Below are positions 1 through 6,248 of a stretch of 7,129 nt of DNA, piece by piece. The DNA is from Spirochaetaceae bacterium (GTDB lineage Bacteria; Spirochaetota; Spirochaetia; B11-G9). The translations under genes were made by a program, and so were the position numbers. The notes beneath the pieces were generated by a model, which worked only from the letters and a program-made list of their open reading frames with translations, was not told where the DNA came from and did no database searches. Position 1 is the stretch's first letter, and each line of letters starts with the position of its first letter. Where the stretch lies: positions 1-7,129 of the forward strand of contig DAOVSY010000154.1 of NCBI GenBank assembly GCA_030633365.1. The letters run 5' to 3'.

Positions 1-770
1 CTGTACATACTCTCATTATAAAAACCAAGATGACCGGAAGTTTCCCATAACCAGGCTTTCCCAATATGAGGGGTATAGAGCAGCTCATACCCATTCCTGT
101 AATGAACATCTCTCCAATAATCTTCTATAGCCAGTCTTATTCTTGCGCCCTTAGGATGCCAGTAAATTAAACCAGGTCCTGCTTCTTCATGAGTTGAGTA
201 TAAATCAAGAGCTTTACCAAGTTTTCTATGATCTCTCTTCTCCATCTCCGCCCGCTGTTGAAGATAAATACGAAGTTCTTTAGGATTATTCCATGCAGTC
301 CCATAGATTCTGGTCAACATTGGATTAGTTTCTTTTCCTCTCCAATATGCTCCTGCAATTGACAGAAGCTTAAATGCACCAGCATTAAGCTGTGAAGTAT
401 TTTCCACATGGGGACCCCGACATAAATCTGTAAACTCTCCCTGACTATAGAGAGAGACCTCTTCATTTTCCGGAATAGCTTTTAACAATTCTAATTTATA
501 AGATTCATCAGAAAACAGCTTCCGAGCTTCTTCTCTTGTAACTGCTTTTCTGTCAAAAGAATAATTTCCTTTAATAATATCTTTCATTCGAAGAGTAATC
601 TCTTCCAGATCTTCTTCTAAAAGTGGCCTGGGAAGGTCAAAGTCGTAATAAAACCCATTATCTATGGAAGGACCAATAGCAACCTTAGTTCCAGGTATCA
701 TCTCTGTAACCGCCTCCGCCATTACATGAGCCATGGAATGTCTTATTTTTTCTATATTAATATCTGCCAT
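1..770 (-). CDS. thrS: Threonyl-tRNA synthetase, TGS-less, C-terminus cut off by window edge
   Basis: Charges tRNA(Thr) with threonine in the cytoplasm and clears mischarged Ser-tRNA(Thr). The first 256 codons are visible; the rest lies beyond the left edge. The editing domain begins almost at the start codon: HSMAH (His11, His15) is the HxxxH motif and CRGPH (Cys117, His121) the CxxxH motif, with GPSIDNGFYYD (34-43) between them. The class II catalytic domain follows (GPGLIYWHPKGARIR about 198-212, then ETSGH 243-247). The E. coli enzyme has about 60 residues of TGS domain before this point; here it is absent. The ATG at 770 has a strong GGAGGAAA site six bases upstream, and an in-frame TGA lies at 815-813 with no other ATG between, so the short N-terminus is not a start-calling error. 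The gene has its own promoter and is separated from ispH by 135 bases. Family identity is very secure. Confidence 0.96.
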   Translation of the reverse strand, partial: MADINIEKIRHSMAHVMAEAVTEMIPGTKVAIGPSIDNGFYYDFDLPRPLLEEDLEEITLRMKDIIKGNYSFDRKAVTREEARKLFSDESYKLELLKAIPENEEVSLYSQGEFTDLCRGPHVENTSQLNAGAFKLLSIAGAYWRGKETNPMLTRIYGTAWNNPKELRIYLQQRAEMEKRDHRKLGKALDLYSTHEEAGPGLIYWHPKGARIRLAIEDYWRDVHYRNGYELLYTPHIGKAWLWETSGHLGFYNESMY

Positions 771-787
771 CAATTTCCTCCGTTTAG

Positions 788-816
788 ATAATGCGAAAAT
801 CCATATACTATGTCAA
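788..816 (-). promoter_or_regulatory. Sigma70-type promoter of thrS
   Basis: On the minus strand a perfect TTGACA -35 box (816-811) is followed after exactly 17 bases by CATTAT (793-788), a 4-of-6 match to TATAAT. Transcription should start near 783-780, which places the GGAGGAAA ribosome site almost at the 5' end of the message and leaves a leader of only about 10-13 bases. There is therefore no room for a T-box or other leader control. The boxes are seen in the sequence; promoter activity is inferred. Confidence 0.7.
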
Positions 817-905
817 TATAAACAACAAATTTTTACAATAGAAAGAAGGCTAAAGGCTTTTAGGCTATTAGGGCAGTCTATCTTTCGAATACCAATCCTA
901 ACAGA

Positions 906-1757
906 CTAATAACCTTCTTCTCCCAACAGCTTCTCTTCAATTCTATCTATCATCCAGTCCGGGGTTGATGCCCCTGCTGTTATCCCAATTGTTTCAAAAT
1001 TAAAAATTTCATCAGGAAGATCATCTACATCTTCAACATGCCATGACGGGATTCCTTCTTTTAAAGCACTTAAATGAAGCCTTTTAGTATTTGCGCTGTT
1101 TTTTCCACCAATAACTATAACAGCATCAACCTCAGTTGTCAGCTTCTTTAAACTGTCCTGTCTTTGACTTGTTGCCGGACAAATACTTTTAATTACTTTT
1201 ACAGAAGGATCTTTTTCTAAAAGAATCTCACAAATTGAATCATATTCTGCTTGTGAGAGTGTAGTTTGCGCTATTAACAGAGTCTTTTTCGGAATTGTAA
1301 GTTCTTCCGCCTCTGATTTGTTAATAATTACAGCATACTTATCTACACACCCAACAACAGCCTTTACTTCACCATGGCCTTTATCTCCTACAATAATTAT
1401 AAACCAACCATCCTTGCTATACTCTGTTACAGTTTTCTGGGATTTGAGAACTCTTGGACAGGTACCTTCAACAATATCATAGCCTTTATCCATAAACCCC
1501 TGTCGTTCTACAGGATGTATACCATGAGCCCTGATTATAATTGTACCACCATCTGCTTCCTGAGGTGAATCGATAGGATTGACACCCTGCTGACGTAGTT
1601 CCTCAATAACCTGAGGGTTATGAATTAAAGGTCCATAAGTAAAAAGATCAGATTTTTTATTTATATCAATCTGTTCATCTACCTTCTGCATAACAGCCTT
1701 AACTCCCATACAAAACCCCATAACACCGGAACGGATTACTTTTCTATTACCTGCCAT
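906..1757 (-). CDS. ispH: 4-hydroxy-3-methylbut-2-enyl diphosphate reductase (IspH/LytB)
   Basis: Last enzyme of the methylerythritol-phosphate isoprenoid pathway: it reduces HMBPP to IPP and DMAPP with a [4Fe-4S] cluster in the cytosol. The protein is 283 residues, shorter than the E. coli enzyme (about 316) but within the bacterial range. The three cluster cysteines are present: Cys16 in GFCMGV, Cys100 in GTCPRV and Cys193 in ICPATSQRQ. Substrate-binding elements are also intact: HNP (His46), AHGIHP (His78), GHGEV (His128, Glu130), QTTLS (164-168), NSANTKR (220-226) and ITAGASTPDW (259-268). The start overlaps the end of the methyltransferase gene by 11 bases, and the ribosome site is weak (AAAGG about nine bases before ATG), so translational coupling is likely. 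No convincing terminator follows the TAG stop. Its presence shows the organism makes isoprenoids by the MEP route. Confidence 0.97.
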   Translation of the reverse strand: MAGNRKVIRSGVMGFCMGVKAVMQKVDEQIDINKKSDLFTYGPLIHNPQVIEELRQQGVNPIDSPQEADGGTIIIRAHGIHPVERQGFMDKGYDIVEGTCPRVLKSQKTVTEYSKDGWFIIIVGDKGHGEVKAVVGCVDKYAVIINKSEAEELTIPKKTLLIAQTTLSQAEYDSICEILLEKDPSVKVIKSICPATSQRQDSLKKLTTEVDAVIVIGGKNSANTKRLHLSALKEGIPSWHVEDVDDLPDEIFNFETIGITAGASTPDWMIDRIEEKLLGEEGY

Positions 1758-2379
1758 TTTCTGAAACCTTTTTTAATGAAACTGTTACTCCATGACCTAC
1801 TGATAATATGGTTGAATATAATCTGGTGTCTGAAAAAACCATTTTATTATATTTATCCATATAATCACCCAGCCCTTTTCGAACTTCAGGATTAAGTTTA
1901 AACATTGTATCATCTGAAATTATTAATCCGCCGCTCCTGGTTAAATTAACTATTTTATCATGGAGAAGTGGATACAGATATTTTCCTGAATCCTGAAAAA
2001 CAATATCCCAGCCCATAGATAAATTGTCAATAATATCTTCTGCATTCCCAAGTATTTTTTCAACCCATTTATCTAAACCGGCATTAGATATATTTTTTAT
2101 TACTTCCTTATGTGTTCTTTCATGATTATCAATTGTAACAACTTTTCCTCCGGTTGTTTTAACCCCTTCTCCCAACCAAAGAGTTGAATATCCTGTTCCA
2201 CTACCAATTTCCAGAACCTTTTTCGCATTTGTCAGTCTTATTATCAAACCCAGGAATTTACCAAGTTCGGGTTCTACGGAAGGCTGTATATCATCTCTGC
2301 CCAAATTGGAAGATTCTAATTCTTTAATTGAAAAGGAGTCTCTTATAATAAACGATCTAAGATAATCAAAGTAATCCAC
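1747..2379 (-). CDS. SAM-dependent O-methyltransferase (class I, COG4122/methyltransferase_3-like)
   Basis: A 210-residue class I methyltransferase of the caffeoyl-CoA/catechol O-methyltransferase-like group, cytosolic; the substrate cannot be told. Motif I is LEIGSGTGYST (56-66), the SAM glycine loop. The acidic residue after strand 2 is Asp84 in VVTID. The fourth motif is WDIVFQDSGK (124-133), with Asp130 matching the usual FIDADK metal-site aspartate. SDDTMF (155-160) stands where the family usually has DN, so the metal-ligand Asn appears replaced by Asp157. The start is GTG, preceded by AGGA seven bases upstream; an in-frame TAG lies four codons upstream, so no longer start exists. It begins only 28 bases after the left boundary of the secF terminator hairpin and overlaps ispH. 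The tRNA-modifying TrmR belongs to the same family and is one possible identity, but nothing here proves it. Confidence 0.88.
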   Translation of the reverse strand: MDYFDYLRSFIIRDSFSIKELESSNLGRDDIQPSVEPELGKFLGLIIRLTNAKKVLEIGSGTGYSTLWLGEGVKTTGGKVVTIDNHERTHKEVIKNISNAGLDKWVEKILGNAEDIIDNLSMGWDIVFQDSGKYLYPLLHDKIVNLTRSGGLIISDDTMFKLNPEVRKGLGDYMDKYNKMVFSDTRLYSTILSVGHGVTVSLKKVSENGR

Positions 2380-2385
2380 ACTATA

Positions 2386-2389
2386 ATCC
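2386..2389 (-). promoter_or_regulatory. Ribosome binding site fixing the GTG start of the methyltransferase
   Basis: The minus strand reads AGGA, then seven bases, then GTG at 2379-2377. The in-frame stop TAG at 2391-2389 excludes any upstream start, and no ATG occurs near the N-terminus before motif I. GTG is therefore the most credible initiation codon. Confidence 0.65.
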
Positions 2390-2400
2390 TATAAAAGAAG

Positions 2401-2431
2401 TTAAAAAAACCGACCCTTAAAAGGGTCGGTT
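2401..2431 (-). terminator. Intrinsic terminator of the yajC-secD-secF unit
   Basis: A perfect inverted repeat has arms 2431-2421 and 2418-2408 (AACCGACCCTT against its complement, 11 bases each). The innermost pairs probably open to give a stable GC-rich stem of about 9-10 pairs. On the minus strand it runs into seven T residues (2409-2403). There is no T-run on the plus-strand side, so it acts on minus-strand transcripts. It starts 14 bases after the secF stop. Confidence 0.93.
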
Positions 2432-2444
2432 GTAGCATTAAAAA

Positions 2445-3770
2445 CTATTTTTTATTTTTCCGTTTCCCTTTTCGCTTTCTTTCAGCTTCAGGGATTTCTG
2501 TAGCCTTCTTTAAAGATACAGATTCTTCTTCTTTTTCTGATTCCTGATCAGCAGGAGCTTCAGTAGTACTTACACCACTTTTTTTAGCCTTTCTTCTTCT
2601 GGCAACATTTGTCCATCCAAGAAGTACAGGTGATGCAATAAAAATGGAAGAATAAGTACCCACAAGAATACCTACAATTAAATTAAGAGCAAAATCTTTT
2701 ATAGATCCTGTACCAAAAACATACAATGCTGTAACAGCAAGTAAGGTTGTTAGGGAGGTAATTATCGTTCTGCTTAAAGATTGTGTAATACTTATATTAA
2801 CAATATTATCAATCTTTTCGCCCTTAAGAAGTGCTTGATTCTCCCTAACCCTGTCAAAAACAACTATGGTATCATTAAGTGAATAACCAATAATTGTTAA
2901 AACTGCTGCAATAGTTGTTGTAGAAACTTCCAAACCAAAAGTACCAATAAACCCAAGCATTATTAGAACATCATGTGCCAAAGCTGTAATTGCAGATACT
3001 GCAAATCCGAGTTTAAACCTGAACCAGATGTACAGCAATATCAAAACAAGAGCTGTAAGAGTAAGACTTATCGACTGACTTGCAAGGCTACTCGAAAAAC
3101 GGGGACCAACATAGTCAGACTGCTTTATAACAACAGTATTATCTCCAAAAGCTTTCTCAAGAGAGCTAACAATTGCTACCTCAATTTCATCTTTTCTATT
3201 ACCTTCAGGATCACTGACCCTTACCATGAACTCACTTAAAGCTTCCCGACCAACCACCTGAACCTGAGGATTACCCAGACCTGATAGAGAGGACCGAACC
3301 TTATCAATAGGAACAATAGAAGATTCTCCACCTACTATATTCACAAAGGAAGATTCAGCAGTAATTGCCAGAGGATAACTTAACCCGGAAGTTAAATCCG
3401 TTGAGGGAGAAGAACCGGAAGCAAGCAGCTCAATACTAAAGCCGGGTATTTCTGATAATCCAACTTTAAGATCAGCAAGAGTAGAATAATCAGAAAACTT
3501 ATATGTAAAAGCATTAACACCTTTATCACTTCTTATTTCTACAATAACACTTGAACCCTGTATATCAAAGGAAGCATCTCCAACACCATTAAAACTTGCA
3601 GTAAAAGCAACAGGAGCTACCTGAACTCTTTGATTTAATCCTGCCTGATAGTCTATGCCTAGATTAAAACCACCATTCCCTAAAGTACCAGCAATACCAC
3701 CTGCAATTATAAGAGCAGAAACGAGGAACATAATATATCTGATTTTAGTAAATTTTATCATCCTGGTCAT
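2445..3770 (-). CDS. secF: Protein translocase subunit SecF, enlarged
   Basis: Integral inner-membrane subunit of the SecDF complex, which uses the proton gradient to help proteins leave SecYEG. Order: TM1 (about 11-30), a long extracytoplasmic region (about 31-232), then five further hydrophobic segments (about 234-252, 255-280, 283-305, 332-353 and 360-385). Diagnostic motifs are DYVGPRFSSSL (219-229), TALAHDVLI (262-270), GYSLNDTIVVFDRVREN (295-311, with Asp300) and SLSRTIITSLTTLL (331-344). At 441 residues it is clearly longer than E. coli SecF (323). The extra length is in the first extracytoplasmic loop and in a cytoplasmic tail from about 389, first acidic and then very Lys/Arg-rich. 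Its ATG shares one base with the secD stop (TAATG), and its GGAGG site lies within the last secD codons, so expression should be coupled to secD. It is followed by a strong terminator. Confidence 0.97.
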   Translation of the reverse strand: MTRMIKFTKIRYIMFLVSALIIAGGIAGTLGNGGFNLGIDYQAGLNQRVQVAPVAFTASFNGVGDASFDIQGSSVIVEIRSDKGVNAFTYKFSDYSTLADLKVGLSEIPGFSIELLASGSSPSTDLTSGLSYPLAITAESSFVNIVGGESSIVPIDKVRSSLSGLGNPQVQVVGREALSEFMVRVSDPEGNRKDEIEVAIVSSLEKAFGDNTVVIKQSDYVGPRFSSSLASQSISLTLTALVLILLYIWFRFKLGFAVSAITALAHDVLIMLGFIGTFGLEVSTTTIAAVLTIIGYSLNDTIVVFDRVRENQALLKGEKIDNIVNISITQSLSRTIITSLTTLLAVTALYVFGTGSIKDFALNLIVGILVGTYSSIFIASPVLLGWTNVARRRKAKKSGVSTTEAPADQESEKEEESVSLKKATEIPEAERKRKGKRKNKK

Positions 3771-5494
3771 TATATCCTCCAGCCTATACTGAGCTTTTTA
3801 GCTTTAAGCTGTTCAGTTGTAAAATCAAATAATAGTCTCGATACAAATAATGCGGTAAACATCGAACTGACAATACCTACTGCCAGAGTATTTGCAAAAC
3901 CCTGTATTGGACCTGACGCCATCTGGGAAAGTACCAGAGCAGCTATGAAAGTTGTTATATTTGCATCCATAATAGTCCAGAAAGCTTTTCTAAATCCTGC
4001 TTTAACAGAAGCTTCTGCAGATTTACCTAATCTGTACTCTTCTTTAATTCTTTCAAATATAATTACATTTGCATCAACCGCCATACCTACAGTAAGAATA
4101 ATTCCTGCAATACTTGTAAGTGTAAGAGTCAGGTTAAATGCTGACAGAATAGCCAGAATAAAAACAAGGTTAAGAATTAGTGCAATATCCGCAATAAAAC
4201 CAGAGCCCTTATAGTAAACCAGCATAAATAGAATAACCAAAGCAAAACCAAGAGAAATTGCCTGTAAACCCTGCATAACAGAATCTTCACCAAGAGAGGC
4301 ACCAACAGCCTGCTGATTATTTATTTTTAGATCTACCGGCATTGCTGCAGTTCTAAGAACCAGAGCAAGATTTGTTGCCTCTGTACGATCAAAGCCACTC
4401 ATCTGAACTCTTTCTCTGATCGGTTCATTGATAACTGCCATAGATTTAACTTTACCATCAAGAAGAATAGCCAGAGTATTACCTTCATTAGCTGTTGTAA
4501 GCTTAAAGAATATTTCCCCGCCTTCCTGATCAAGGGTAAAATTAATTACCGGTTTTCCGGTAACAGGATGGTTGGCAACTAAAGCTTCCTGAATATGACT
4601 TCCATCCAGGCCGACTTCTTCAGAAACAACAACATATCTCTGAAGCTGATCAATTCCATATTCGTCTTTTGTATAATATCCACGTACAACGCTACCTGCT
4701 TCAAGAAAATCCATCTGTTTAATAGATCCATCTTCAGCAAAAACATCTCCAGGATGCTCATCAAAGTACTGGACAAGCAATTCACTGGCCTGTTGATCTA
4801 CAATATGAAAATCCAAAGAACCTTTACCCATTAAAAAAGCATTTACTCTTTCAGGATCTGCAGCACCTGGAATCTCTATTGCAATCTGAGTAGAACCCTG
4901 TCGTCTAATTTGAGGTTCTGTAACACCAAATTTATCAATACGGTTGTTAAGAATCTCCATAGCTCTGTCTATTGCCTGGTTCTGATCATCAGAACTGGCA
5001 GGATGGCCAAGTCTTCTTTCGAGACTGTCAATATCAGCTTCAAGTAAAATACTCATACCACCGGAAAGATCAAGACCAAGCTGGAGAATTTTACCGCTTG
5101 CGTCCTTAAGTCCCAGCAGATGTTCTCTGTACTCATTTTCAAGACTTCCAAAAACACTCTTTTCACTACCAAGACTGTTAAGAACCTCAGCAATTGTCCA
5201 ATTATCAGGAAAATCACGTTTTTCAAGTTTATAGTTATCTTCAGCTTTATCTACAAGAAAACTAAATTTATCCGGCATAGCTGCATTCTGATCTTTCGAT
5301 ACAAGATCTTTTAATTCGACAAGATCTCTGGATGCTCTACCCCGGGAATAAGACTGTATCTGTTCTTTTGAACCAGCTGCAAGTTCTTTCTGATCCTGTG
5401 GGACCATATAGTACCAATTAAAGGTAGGATAAAGAAATACACCACCTGCAACCAGAACAAGAAGTACAACTAATAATCGTGCACGTTTGCTCAT
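3770..5494 (-). CDS. secD: Protein translocase subunit SecD
   Basis: Inner-membrane partner of SecF in proton-driven protein export. A single N-terminal TM (about 6-24) follows a basic MSKRAR start. The large extracytoplasmic P1 domain then begins, with the conserved LGLDLSGG at 139-146, RAMEILNNRIDKFGV (177-191), EIPGA (207-211) and a later segment with INFTLDQEGG (317-326). The C-terminal membrane half contains about five TMs (roughly 409-427, 433-451, 455-480, 510-525 and 533-556). ILTVGMAVDANVIIFERIKEE spans 466-486, and Asp474 in it aligns with the TM4 aspartate implicated in proton coupling in Thermus SecDF. Length is 574 residues, against 615 in E. coli. The ATG at 5494 has AGGAG about six bases upstream. 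The gene lies 51 bases after yajC, with a hairpin between them, and overlaps secF by one base. Confidence 0.98.
   Translation of the reverse strand: MSKRARLLVVLLVLVAGGVFLYPTFNWYYMVPQDQKELAAGSKEQIQSYSRGRASRDLVELKDLVSKDQNAAMPDKFSFLVDKAEDNYKLEKRDFPDNWTIAEVLNSLGSEKSVFGSLENEYREHLLGLKDASGKILQLGLDLSGGMSILLEADIDSLERRLGHPASSDDQNQAIDRAMEILNNRIDKFGVTEPQIRRQGSTQIAIEIPGAADPERVNAFLMGKGSLDFHIVDQQASELLVQYFDEHPGDVFAEDGSIKQMDFLEAGSVVRGYYTKDEYGIDQLQRYVVVSEEVGLDGSHIQEALVANHPVTGKPVINFTLDQEGGEIFFKLTTANEGNTLAILLDGKVKSMAVINEPIRERVQMSGFDRTEATNLALVLRTAAMPVDLKINNQQAVGASLGEDSVMQGLQAISLGFALVILFMLVYYKGSGFIADIALILNLVFILAILSAFNLTLTLTSIAGIILTVGMAVDANVIIFERIKEEYRLGKSAEASVKAGFRKAFWTIMDANITTFIAALVLSQMASGPIQGFANTLAVGIVSSMFTALFVSRLLFDFTTEQLKAKKLSIGWRI
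3776..3780 (-). promoter_or_regulatory. secF ribosome binding site inside secD, with TAATG overlap
   Basis: GGAGG at 3780-3776 lies within the final Gly-Trp-Arg codons of secD and stands five bases before the secF ATG at 3770. The secD TAA (3772-3770) and the secF ATG share one A. The spacing favours this first ATG over Met4 of SecF and indicates translational coupling that would keep SecD and SecF stoichiometric. Confidence 0.85.
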
Positions 5495-5510
5495 TTTCTG
5501 CTCCTAAACG

Positions 5511-5540
5511 ATGATAAAAAGATTTTTATCTTTTTATCAT
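5511..5540 (-). repeat. Perfect AT-rich inverted repeat between yajC and secD
   Basis: Two 13-base arms (5511-5523 and 5528-5540, ATGATAAAAAGAT and its exact complement) enclose a four-base loop. Only two of the 13 pairs are G-C. Neither side continues into a clean T-run, so it does not look like an ordinary intrinsic terminator. It fills most of the 51-base spacer, just upstream of the secD ribosome site. It may serve as an RNA-processing or stability hairpin, or modulate secD translation; that role is inference. Confidence 0.8.
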
Positions 5541-5545
5541 TCTTC

Positions 5546-5884
5546 CTACGCTTTGCCTTCACTTACTACTGAAGATACTGCGCTTTTTGAGAATTCCAGT
5601 TTTGTATTATCATCTACTTTCACGACAGTTGACTGATCTTTTACAGAAACAACAGTCCCATGGATTCCACCAATAGTAACAACCTTATCACCCTTCTTAA
5701 GGGCTTCGATCATTTTTTTAGCTTCCTTCTGTTTTTTATTCTGTGGTCGAATGATCAGAAAATAGAAAATAAGAATAACAAGTCCAAATGTAACAAAGGT
5801 TGTTACCATTTGTCCTGAACCACCAGCAGCACCGGCTTCTGTTGAGCCCAATAACAGGGGCAAATTAGCGAAAAAATTTGTCAT
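5546..5884 (-). CDS. yajC: Preprotein translocase subunit YajC
   Basis: Small single-span inner-membrane protein that associates with SecDF, and with SecYEG through it. The 112-residue protein has a short Gly/Ala-rich N-terminal segment (18-24) and one TM (about 27-45). The family signature IIRPQNKKQKE follows at 44-54. A cytoplasmic YajC domain comes next, with LKKGDKVVTIGGIHGTV (62-78) and a Val/Asp-rich strand region up to about 96. Size matches the family (E. coli 110). The ATG at 5884 has GAGG about ten bases upstream. It is the first gene of the yajC-secD-secF cluster, with a promoter-like sequence in the 70-base spacer upstream. Confidence 0.97.
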   Translation of the reverse strand: MTNFFANLPLLLGSTEAGAAGGSGQMVTTFVTFGLVILIFYFLIIRPQNKKQKEAKKMIEALKKGDKVVTIGGIHGTVVSVKDQSTVVKVDDNTKLEFSKSAVSSVVSEGKA

Positions 5885-5923
5885 AAATTGATTACCTCAT
5901 TTTATTAGTATATATGTCGAAGA

Positions 5924-5952
5924 AAAATAGCATGTAAGCACTGATGAGTCAA
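5924..5952 (-). promoter_or_regulatory. Candidate extended -10 promoter for yajC-secD-secF
   Basis: On the minus strand TTGACT (5952-5947, 5 of 6 matches to the -35 consensus) is followed after 17 bases by TATTTT (5929-5924, 4 of 6). The latter is preceded by TGC, giving an extended -10 arrangement. A leader of about 30-35 bases before yajC is predicted. The -35 box begins three bases after the stop codon of the upstream small gene. An alternative TATACT further downstream lacks a well-spaced -35 box. Confidence 0.55.
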
Positions 5953-5954
5953 GG

Positions 5955-6248
5955 TTAGACGTATGTTACCTTTGAAATATTGGAAGGAACTTCAAATACT
6001 CCCAAAAGGCGTTTCATTGAGTTGATAGAAGAAATAATTTCTCCACTCATATTACTATAGATACTAATTACTTCTTCCTGGGTATCAGTATCTTCATCAA
6101 AGAGAGCCCCGCAGAAGGCTGATTTAAATAAACCTTTCTCTGCAAGCTGTTTACCCGTTAATTTCCCATATTGTTTTTTTGCATTTTTATCTACAATAGC
6201 AAAAATTCCCTGATAACCAATGGCAAACATAAAATCAATCCTTGTCAT
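5955..6248 (-). CDS. Uncharacterised 97-residue protein
   Basis: I do not recognise this family. The reading frame has an ATG with a good purine-rich site (GGAGAGG about seven bases upstream), no overlap with a neighbour and balanced amino-acid use, so it is probably a real gene. It encodes a soluble-looking protein with no signal peptide or membrane span. The N-terminal part (residues 2-20) alternates hydrophobic and polar residues as a beta-strand pair would, around GYQG (11-14). A basic stretch follows (KNAKKQYGKLTGKQ, 21-34), then AEKGLFKSAFCGALF (36-50) with the only cysteine at 46. Next come an acidic patch (DEDTDTQEE, 51-59) and a probably helical region (about 60-84). It sits between groEL, which ends in a strong terminator, and yajC, which seems to have its own promoter. 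No clear promoter of its own was found. Function unknown. Confidence 0.72.
   Translation of the reverse strand: MTRIDFMFAIGYQGIFAIVDKNAKKQYGKLTGKQLAEKGLFKSAFCGALFDEDTDTQEEVISIYSNMSGEIISSINSMKRLLGVFEVPSNISKVTYV

Noticed and set aside
847..866. Three copies of AGGCT spaced 7-8 bases apart, with a five-pair hairpin (CTAAA/TTTAG), after ispH.
   Set aside because: The stem is too short and no T-run follows on the minus strand, so it is not a credible terminator; three pentamers are too short to call a repeat array.
1374..1568. Plus-strand open frame of 64 codons.
   Set aside because: It is antisense to the conserved core of ispH, has no good ribosome site and its translation resembles no known protein.
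2973..3239. Plus-strand open frame of 88 codons.
   Set aside because: It lies antisense within secF and its Cys/Asn/Lys/Ser-rich composition is typical of a shadow frame.
3945..4214. Plus-strand open frame of 89 codons, hydrophobic.
   Set aside because: It is antisense to the membrane half of secD; the hydrophobic look follows from the complementary coding of the secD membrane segments.
4579..4834. Open frames on both strands inside secD (minus 4785-4579, plus 4595-4834).
   Set aside because: Both are out-of-frame shadows of the secD periplasmic domain, with no supporting ribosome site or family resemblance.
5120..5314. Plus-strand open frame of 64 codons.
   Set aside because: It is antisense to the N-terminal region of secD, and its Phe/Lys/Ile-rich composition is that of a shadow.
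5892..5900. A minimal upstream frame, ATG-AGG-TAA, overlapping the yajC ribosome site.
   Set aside because: A two-codon frame arises easily by chance and lacks its own ribosome site; its bases are better explained as the GAGG site of yajC.
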